NCBI GenBank assembly: GCA_003168235.1 | Contig: PMSZ01000200.1 | Span: forward strand, 1 to 10,369 | Direction of reading: 5' to 3' | DNA: 10,369 nt | From: Acidobacteriaceae bacterium | GTDB taxonomy: Bacteria; Acidobacteriota; Terriglobia; Terriglobales; Acidobacteriaceae | Shown here: positions 1-5,446 of the stretch, one piece after another | How the letters are laid out: every line of letters starts with the position of its first letter | How positions within the stretch are numbered: position 1 is the stretch's first letter | The notes under the pieces: model-generated | Seen by the model: the letters and a program-made list of their open reading frames with translations, nothing else | What the model was told of the DNA's origin: nothing | Databases searched by the model: none | Translations under genes and position numbers: made by a program

Positions 1-1005
1 TATGTTACGGTGCGCAACAACATATTCTACAAGTCGAACGCGTGTGGTAACTCGATCGGCGGTTACGCGGCCGCGTCCAAAGCGGGCGGCCAGAGCAATG
101 GAGGAGGCAGCAGTTACCACGACGTCTTCGTCAACAATTCTTTGTACAACAACGCTACCCAACCGGGCAGCGCATCTGAAGGCGGCTCAACCGGCGAATT
201 CCAAATTCAGTACCAGGTGGGCAGCGCTCAAGGAAACATCTACGAAAACAACATTGTCTACGCCGGCGCATACAACACCTGGATCTTTAGTTATGCCCCC
301 TTTTCGCCCGCCTATCCCGCTCCGCCAGCAACACTCAATTGGAACCTTTACAACTCGGCCGCCGGATATGTCGAAGGAACCTCAATCTGGTGGGGTGACG
401 TTAATACCTACACGAGCTTTTTAGACTGGCAAACGTCGAGCCGGGAAGACAGAAATTCTCTGAATGCTGATCCCATGTTCGTGGATCTCGCGGCTATACC
501 GCCGAACTTTGAAACTGTTCCTTCTTCGCCGGCGGTCGGCTCCGGCAGCACCATCCTTTTGTGCGACATTGGCTGGTGCGATCCCAATGGCGGTTCTCCC
601 GGCTCCATCTATGGCAGCACCGACTTCCTCGGAAATCCTCGCACCAACGGTTCGAGCATTGACATCGGCGCCTACGAATCCACCGGGGTCGCCAATTCGT
701 TGACCGCGACCCTTTCCGCAGGGATGTATTCTCTTCAGCCCGTTCAGTCCACTACTCTGACCGCCGCAGTCTGCGCCAATCCCGGCGGCGGAGGAGTCCC
801 GAGCGGCACGATCAGTTTCATGCTGGGTTCGGCCACTCTGGGCACAGCAACGTTGCTACCAGTAAGCGCCACCGAATCGGCAGCGACCATACCTCTTAGC
901 GCTTCGCAACTCAGCCCCGGTGCCAACGCGTTAACGGCGGTTTACTCGGGGAACTCAGTCTACGGAAGCACAACCTCGACTCCCATCACCGTGACGCTGC
1001 AATAG
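1..1005 (+). CDS. Secreted right-handed beta-helix protein with C-terminal Ig-like domain (5'-truncated)
   Basis: The reading frame is open from base 1, so the true start lies to the left; the GTG at 10 is an internal Val codon. The visible 334 residues end at a TAG. Residues 1 to about 130 are rich in Asn-Asn-Ile/Ser-x-Tyr turns (VRNNIFY, VNNSLYNN, YENNIVYAG), the usual look of parallel beta-helix rungs in the pectate-lyase-like fold. A conserved closing segment follows (DFLGNPRTNG, then DIGAYE at 221-226), known from beta-helix surface proteins of the choice-of-anchor Q type. Residues about 230-334 form one Ig-like repeat (PSGTISFMLGSATLGTATL ... LTAVYSGNSVYGSTTS), a style very common in acidobacterial exoproteins. 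The protein ends right after this domain, with no visible anchor or sorting signal. It probably acts outside the cell in carbohydrate binding or cleavage or in adhesion; no catalytic residues can be assigned. The two Cys of the CDIGWC segment could form a disulfide. Confidence 0.85.
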   Translation, partial: YVTVRNNIFYKSNACGNSIGGYAAASKAGGQSNGGGSSYHDVFVNNSLYNNATQPGSASEGGSTGEFQIQYQVGSAQGNIYENNIVYAGAYNTWIFSYAPFSPAYPAPPATLNWNLYNSAAGYVEGTSIWWGDVNTYTSFLDWQTSSREDRNSLNADPMFVDLAAIPPNFETVPSSPAVGSGSTILLCDIGWCDPNGGSPGSIYGSTDFLGNPRTNGSSIDIGAYESTGVANSLTATLSAGMYSLQPVQSTTLTAAVCANPGGGGVPSGTISFMLGSATLGTATLLPVSATESAATIPLSASQLSPGANALTAVYSGNSVYGSTTSTPITVTLQ

Positions 1006-1065
1006 ACTCCAAGAAATCTCCCGCGGCTTACTACACTGGTTTCGGCCTTCTGCAGTTCGGCAACG

Positions 1066-1620
1066 TCACTGTGAGATCGCCTTTAGCACGTTCTCGGTTG
1101 TTTCCGTCTCACCGATCCGAGGAAAAATCTTCTCGATGCTATGACGATGCGCGTCGGCATCCCGGTCCGTCATCGCATCCACGACCAGAACCACGTTGTA
1201 GCCCAGATCGTAGGCACTGCGCGCGGTCGCTTCCACGCCGGCACTCGTCGCAACACCCGTCAGGAAGATCTGACTCACTCCCCGTCGTCGCAATTCATCA
1301 TCCAGCGATGTGGCGAGAAATGCGCCCACTCGTTGTTTGCTAATAGTGAGATCGCCGGGATGTTGCCCCAACTCAGGAACAAGCTCAGTCCAATCCGGAG
1401 GAAAAGCAAACTTGGGCCGCACCGCATCGACGCGGCCTGGCGCCCTCCCCGTCACGTTGACTAGAACCACCGGCAGACTTCGCTCGCGGAAAGCACGCGC
1501 CAGTCGGGCGGATTGCTCAATGATCTCGCTCGCAGGATGTACAGTCGGCAATCCGACAATCCCTTTTTGCAGATCAATCACGACCAAAGCAGCCACGGTA
1601 TCGATTCTTGTAAGAGGCAT
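1066..1620 (-). CDS. Isochorismatase-like (cysteine hydrolase superfamily) protein with Gly at the nucleophile position
   Basis: A 184-residue protein, normal length for a single-domain isochorismatase-like hydrolase. I chose the ATG at 1620 because the N-terminal strand TVAALVVIDLQKGIV starts just after it and an AAGGA ribosome site (1627-1631) sits 6 bases upstream. The frame is open further up to 1752, but that part overlaps the upstream transporter gene and does not look like this family. The catalytic Asp is D16 and the Lys is K95 (TISKQRVGAF). The cis-peptide and nucleophile loop is TGVATSAGVEATARSAYDLGYNV (121-143 region), where family amidases have Cys in a TNxCVExTAR-like motif; here that position is G128. 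True isochorismatases such as EntB and PhzD also have Gly there, so the protein may cleave a non-amide bond or bind without Cys chemistry. It lies 46 bases after the MFS gene, probably in the same transcript. Substrate unknown. Confidence 0.9.
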   Translation of the reverse strand: MPLTRIDTVAALVVIDLQKGIVGLPTVHPASEIIEQSARLARAFRERSLPVVLVNVTGRAPGRVDAVRPKFAFPPDWTELVPELGQHPGDLTISKQRVGAFLATSLDDELRRRGVSQIFLTGVATSAGVEATARSAYDLGYNVVLVVDAMTDRDADAHRHSIEKIFPRIGETETTENVLKAISQ

Positions 1621-1626
1621 GTCGTT

Positions 1627-1631
1627 TCCTT
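1627..1631 (-). promoter_or_regulatory. Ribosome binding site deciding the isochorismatase-like start
   Basis: On the minus strand AAGGA lies 6 bases before the ATG at 1620. It supports that start over the upstream in-frame ATG at 1752, which lies inside the transporter gene. Confidence 0.7.
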
Positions 1632-1666
1632 TTCGGAGAGCATAAAGGCAGGCGAAAAAACCAGCG

Positions 1667-2845
1667 TCACGACTCAACCAGAGAAATAAAAAATAGGGCC
1701 ACCGTCGCTCCCAGCGGCAACAGAAGCGCAGCCCGCAAACTCCCTGTGGCATGTGAAATCACCCCCACCATCCACGGGATCACTGCCGGTCCGACCGCCG
1801 CCAGCGAAAACATGACCGGGCCAATGCTCCGCGCGGCCACGCCAAAGCGCTGCGAAAGCCGTGCCACCGTGATCGGATACAAAGTCGCGAAACTTAGCCC
1901 CGTAATCAGCGCGCCGCTAATCACGGCTTCAAGCGTCGGAGCCCATAGCATCAGCCCGATCCCCGCTGCCCCCGCCGCATAACCCGTGCGCAAGACGCGG
2001 TCCTCCGAAAAGTGGCGCAGGAACGCAGTCCCCAACGCTCTGCCCAGCGTCAGTGCCGACCAGAAAAACGCTGGCATCATCGACGCCAGTGCAGCCCCAC
2101 GCGGCCCCAGCCGCGAAACATACGAGCCGATCCATCCACCAACGGCCGTTTCCGTCCCCGGATAAAGAAAAAAAACAGCCGCGAAAAGCCAGATCGTCGG
2201 ACTCTTTGCCATCTCCCAAAATGAAGACGAACCCGCCCACTCCGTGGACGTTTCCGCCGCAGGAAAAGGTAGATTGCGCATGGCGAACGCCAGCAGCAGA
2301 AGGGCGAGCGCTACCGATCCAAAGAAAACTGGCAGCAACTTGTGCGCTTCGGTCCAGGCCACCATCAGCGAACAAAACACCGCGCCCACGCCCCAACAAA
2401 AATTCAGCAGGCTCACTGCGCCGGCGCGCGACCCCAGACCTGTTCCCGTGCTGACTTCGGCAATCAGAAGATTATCAGTTGGAATTATCAACCCCAGTCC
2501 CAGACCGTACGTTGCCACCGAAACGAGCCCCAACGGCAACGATCCCATATAAAAACTAGTTACGCCACAAGCCATCAGCAGCAGTCCCAACAGAAACGCG
2601 GGCCGGAATCCCCAGCGCGTCAGCAGCACTCCCGACAGTTGCACGCCCCCGAGCATCGCCAGGAATTGCACCAGAAACAGATTCCCGGCTTGCGTATCGT
2701 TCATCGTCCAGTGTGCAATCAGGATCGGGAGCATCGGCCCCAGCAACGTGGTGAGCACGCCAGTCGGCAAAAAGGCAAGCTGGCCCGTAAAGACCAACCT
2801 GCGTTGCGAAGAAGCTGCGGACAACTCGGCCTGAGGGCTAGGCAT
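1667..2845 (-). CDS. Major facilitator superfamily transporter, FHS-like (sugar/fucose permease type)
   Basis: A 392-residue integral membrane protein with about 12 hydrophobic segments, the standard MFS size. The two halves are separated by a polar loop around residues 194-213 (PFPAAETSTEWAGSSSF). The loop between helices 2 and 3 (SGVLLTRWGFRPAF, 71-84) matches MFS motif A loosely; the usual Asp is absent. The features LLNFCWGVGAVFCSL (146-160) and YPGTETAVGGWIGSYV (228-243) recall the FHS branch, which has NxxFGxGA and YxGxExxxxxW signatures in sugar permeases such as FucP. The N-terminal 15 residues are polar and cytoplasmic. The ribosome site is weak: only AAGGGA about 15 bases before the ATG. 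The gene is probably co-transcribed with the isochorismatase-like gene 46 bases downstream and is divergent from the SSS symporter. A sugar or small organic acid is a likely substrate, but this is inference; drug efflux is possible. Confidence 0.88.
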   Translation of the reverse strand: MPSPQAELSAASSQRRLVFTGQLAFLPTGVLTTLLGPMLPILIAHWTMNDTQAGNLFLVQFLAMLGGVQLSGVLLTRWGFRPAFLLGLLLMACGVTSFYMGSLPLGLVSVATYGLGLGLIIPTDNLLIAEVSTGTGLGSRAGAVSLLNFCWGVGAVFCSLMVAWTEAHKLLPVFFGSVALALLLLAFAMRNLPFPAAETSTEWAGSSSFWEMAKSPTIWLFAAVFFLYPGTETAVGGWIGSYVSRLGPRGAALASMMPAFFWSALTLGRALGTAFLRHFSEDRVLRTGYAAGAAGIGLMLWAPTLEAVISGALITGLSFATLYPITVARLSQRFGVAARSIGPVMFSLAAVGPAVIPWMVGVISHATGSLRAALLLPLGATVALFFISLVES

Positions 2846-2992
2846 GCAAAGAAAAATGTCCCTTGAGCGTGCTGGAACTTTGAGGATACCCCACGCGCGT
2901 CATTAAAGGAACAACGGCGGAGGAACTCACTGCCAAACCTTACTGCCCCGTATCGCGAACGGTTTTCGCTTTCGCCAAAGTGATCGGGGCAT

Positions 2993-2998
2993 TATGAT
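2993..2998 (+). promoter_or_regulatory. Possible -10 element upstream of the SSS symporter
   Basis: TATGAT matches the sigma-70 -10 consensus at five of six bases and lies 45 bases before the symporter ATG, in the 198-base divergent spacer. The region 17-18 bases further upstream (around 2969-2975, TTTCGC-like) is a poor -35, so the call is tentative. The reverse complement of the same stretch contains CATAAT, which could equally serve the divergent MFS gene. Confidence 0.3.
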
Positions 2999-3043
2999 GG
3001 GCCGCGCAGCCGTGCCGCAAACGACACTGAAGCCGGATAGAGA

Positions 3044-4732
3044 ATGAATCATCTTGCCACCGTCACCCACCGCACTCTCGCTACCGTTGACCTCGTCATC
3101 ATTGGGTTGTATTTCCTGATCGTCTTTGCCATCGGCTTTTATTTCGCCCGCAAAGAACGCAGCTCCACCGATTATTTTCTCGCTAGCCGCGACATCGGAT
3201 GGTTTGCCATCGGCGCCTCTCTGTTTGTGTCGAACATTTCCACCGAGCATTTCATCGGGCTCGCCGGCTCCGGCGCCAGCACCGGCCTCGCTGTCGGCCA
3301 CTTCGAGTGGCTCGCCTGCCTCATCCTCCTCGTCCTCGGATGGGTTTTCGTCCCCTTCTACCTGCGCTCCAACGTGTTCACCATGCCCGAATTTCTGGAG
3401 CGCCGCTTTAACCGCCAGTGCGCCGTTTATCTCGCCAGCATTTCGATCGTCGCCTACATCCTTACGAAAATTTCCGTCCACCTCTGGGCCGCAGCCATCG
3501 TGCTCGAGCGCGTCGTCGGTTGGAGTCCGATGGAGGCCGCCATCATTCTCGTCATCGCAACCGGCGTTTATACAATCGCTGGCGGCTTGTCAGCCGTCAT
3601 CTATACCGAAGTGGTGCAGACGCTCGTCCTGCTCACCGGAGCTATCGCGCTCACCTTCATCGGGTTGCACCGCGTTGGCGGATTTGCCGGTCTGCGCGCT
3701 GCTGTGCCCGATGCCTACTTTCACATGATCAAGCCCGTCAGTGACCCCAATTTTCCCTGGACCGGCATCTTTTTCGGAGCGCCCATCCTCGGTATCTGGT
3801 ACTGGTGCACCGATCAGGTGATCGTGCAACGCGTGCTTTCCGCGCGCGACGAGGGCCACGCCAAGGCAGGCACAATCTTCGCTGGGTTTCTGAAAATTCT
3901 TCCCGTCTTTCTGCTCGTCGTTCCCGGGCTCATTGCTTACGCGCTCTATCGCGATCTGTTCAAGATGAATGCCGCCGGCCAGGTTACGAACGGCGACATT
4001 GCTTTTCCCACCCTCATCATTAATCTTCTGCCGACAGGGCTCGTCGGCCTCATGATCGCCGCACTGCTGGCCGCGCTCATGGGAGGCATGGCCTCGGTCT
4101 TCAACTCTGCCTCAACCCTGGTCACACTCGATTTCTACAAAAAACTTCGCCCCGACGCCGACGAAAAAAAACTGGTTTTTTTCGGACGCATCGCCACCGG
4201 TGTCATGGTCGTCCTCGGACTCGCTTGGGTGCCGTTCATCCATCTCATCAGCAGCCAGCTCTATATCTATCTGCAGAGCGTACAGGCCTACATTAGTCCG
4301 CCCATCGCAGCGTGCTTCGTTCTCGGCATTCTCTGGACGCGGCTGAATGGAGCCGGCGCGATCTCGTCGCTGCTTACCGGATTCGTCCTCGGCTTGGTGC
4401 GCTTCGTAGCAGAAATCTTCGCAGCCAAAGGCACGGCCTTCACCGGACTCATGCAGACGCTGGTGACGATGAATTTTCTTCACTACGCCATCTTCATGTT
4501 CATCGTCTGCTCGGTTGTGTTAGCGGCCGTGAGTTTGGCGACCCCCGCTCCCGCGCGCCATAAGCTAGCCGGCTTGACCTTCGCCACTGTCGACGAGAAA
4601 ATGGATGTGGTCCCGTTGCAAGCCCCGCCCCGCAAGCCAGCGCGAGAAACGAGCCGGGAACGGGCGATGAACATAATTTTCAGCCTGGGATTGGTAGCGA
4701 CCGTCGTCGGTCTGTGGATCTATTTCCGCTGA
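3044..4732 (+). CDS. SGLT-type sugar:cation symporter (solute:sodium symporter family)
   Basis: A 562-residue protein of the SSS family (LeuT-like fold, about 14 helices), very similar to animal SGLTs and Vibrio vSGLT. Motifs in order: GLAGSGASTGLAVGHFEW (72-89), GGLSAVIYTEVVQT (180-193), WYWCTDQVIVQRVLSAR (252-268), GFLKILPVF (281-289), SVFNSASTL (351-359) and YLQSVQAYISPP (409-420). The residues that contact sugar in human SGLT1 all appear conserved: N64, H69, E88, Y253, W254, K284 and Q411 (SGLT1 N78, H83, E102, Y290, W291, K321, Q457). Cation sites differ: the two Na2 serines are G347 and G348 (ALMGGMAS), and the Na3 Asp204 equivalent is E189. A polar linker (about 500-540) leads to a last helix (543-560), as in other SGLTs. 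It probably imports a hexose-like sugar into the cytoplasm. It converges with the glycosidase operon, whose products would supply sugar. The ribosome site is weak (GGATAGAG just before the ATG). Confidence 0.93.
   Translation: MNHLATVTHRTLATVDLVIIGLYFLIVFAIGFYFARKERSSTDYFLASRDIGWFAIGASLFVSNISTEHFIGLAGSGASTGLAVGHFEWLACLILLVLGWVFVPFYLRSNVFTMPEFLERRFNRQCAVYLASISIVAYILTKISVHLWAAAIVLERVVGWSPMEAAIILVIATGVYTIAGGLSAVIYTEVVQTLVLLTGAIALTFIGLHRVGGFAGLRAAVPDAYFHMIKPVSDPNFPWTGIFFGAPILGIWYWCTDQVIVQRVLSARDEGHAKAGTIFAGFLKILPVFLLVVPGLIAYALYRDLFKMNAAGQVTNGDIAFPTLIINLLPTGLVGLMIAALLAALMGGMASVFNSASTLVTLDFYKKLRPDADEKKLVFFGRIATGVMVVLGLAWVPFIHLISSQLYIYLQSVQAYISPPIAACFVLGILWTRLNGAGAISSLLTGFVLGLVRFVAEIFAAKGTAFTGLMQTLVTMNFLHYAIFMFIVCSVVLAAVSLATPAPARHKLAGLTFATVDEKMDVVPLQAPPRKPARETSRERAMNIIFSLGLVATVVGLWIYFR
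4162..4184. repeat. Perfect 9-bp A/T-rich inverted repeat inside the symporter gene
   Basis: CGAAAAAAA (4162-4170) and TTTTTTTCG (4176-4184) are reverse complements around a five-base loop. The arms contain an A8 and a T7 run and encode DEKKLVFFG (residues 373-381). The longest homopolymers of this gene sit here, inside coding sequence, so the site could be prone to slippage or transcript pausing. It may also be a by-product of Lys-Lys and Phe-Phe codons. Confidence 0.6.
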
Positions 4733-4763
4733 GGTAGTTTGCGTTCGCCGATCTGCCAAGGTA

Positions 4764-4782
4764 GCTCCGCCGATCCCGGAGC
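4764..4782. terminator. Short hairpin between convergent genes, weak terminator candidate
   Basis: GCTCCG (4764-4769) and CGGAGC (4777-4782) can pair as a 6-bp stem with a seven-base loop. It sits in the 73-base gap between the convergent symporter and small unknown gene, where a two-way terminator would be expected. No T run follows on either strand, so it is not a canonical intrinsic terminator. Confidence 0.3.
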
Positions 4783-4805
4783 AAAGCGCTCGTGGACTCC
4801 AATAG

Positions 4806-5405
4806 TCACGCTTGTTCAATCCGATCTTCGGCAGTCGAACTGCTCATTGAAGAAGCCTGCAGCCAGCGCTGGACCAGTTCTCGCACCTTTCCGCCCTCCA
4901 GTCTGCGCCTGACCGCATCCAGAATTTCCAACTTCACCGCCTGTCCCGCTCCGCGAAAACAAACCCAGTACGGCACATGGAACTCGTCGGCAACCGTCGC
5001 TTCCATCTCCAAATCCCGCAGCCGCATGAATCCACGCGAAAAAACTACCCGCCGCACTTTGCCCATGAGCCGCTCACGCGCCTGCTCCGCCGGCAATAAA
5101 GACGACAGCGCGTTCCTGCTCTCAACCGTCACTAACTCCCGCTCACCCGGCATTTCGAGGAATTCAAACAGGTCAAGCGTGCCCTCGACCGCATCCAGCG
5201 CGTAAACGCGCTTCTCTTCGCTACCCCCATTGCGGATCTTCACCCGAAACAAGCGATACGGGATGTATAGCTCCGCCATCGACCGAGCGCGGCCACGCAA
5301 AACAGCCGCCGCCACGCCCCGCGCGCCTCCGGTGAAATGCCGCAGCGCTTCCTCGCGCGTGACGTTCGCCTTTAAGGTTCGAACCATCGCGGCAGCACGT
5401 TCCAT
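4806..5405 (-). CDS. Unknown protein with two similar halves
   Basis: A 199-residue protein that I do not recognise. It has no signal peptide and no membrane helix, so it is probably cytoplasmic. Two parts resemble each other: ELYIPYRLFRVKI followed by LDAVEGTLDLF (46-80), and EFHVPYWVCFRG followed by LDAVRRRLEGG (141-172). Both have an aromatic-x-(I/V)-Pro-Tyr strand, an FR pair about four residues later, then a Leu-Asp-Ala-Val stretch about 16-20 residues further on, suggesting an internal duplication. The region 92-135 between them is helical and rich in Arg and Glu. The ATG at 5405 has a GAAGG ribosome site (5413-5417) seven bases upstream. It follows the six-hairpin gene by 41 bases on the same strand, so it is likely the last gene of that operon. 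A link to sugar metabolism is only by position; there are no obvious catalytic motifs. Confidence 0.8.
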   Translation of the reverse strand: MERAAAMVRTLKANVTREEALRHFTGGARGVAAAVLRGRARSMAELYIPYRLFRVKIRNGGSEEKRVYALDAVEGTLDLFEFLEMPGERELVTVESRNALSSLLPAEQARERLMGKVRRVVFSRGFMRLRDLEMEATVADEFHVPYWVCFRGAGQAVKLEILDAVRRRLEGGKVRELVQRWLQASSMSSSTAEDRIEQA

Positions 5406-5446
5406 AACGAGGCCTTCACTTGGGTGGACTTCTGCCGGTCACACTT

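Noticed and set aside
1006..1065. Terminator between the convergent beta-helix and isochorismatase-like genes
   Set aside because: No stem of useful length followed by a T run is visible in these 60 bases.
1621..1752. N-terminal extension of the isochorismatase-like frame to the ATG at 1752
   Set aside because: It overlaps the end of the MFS gene, is rich in Cys, Trp and Arg unlike the family, and the ATG at 1620 has a good ribosome site.
1929..2454. Long open frames on both strands inside the MFS gene
   Set aside because: These are shadow frames of the high-GC transporter; the MFS frame alone has membrane helices and family motifs.
2927..3481. 184-residue open frame on the minus strand across the start of the symporter
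   Set aside because: It is the antisense of a conserved membrane protein and has the acidic, Gly-rich composition expected from a shadow frame.
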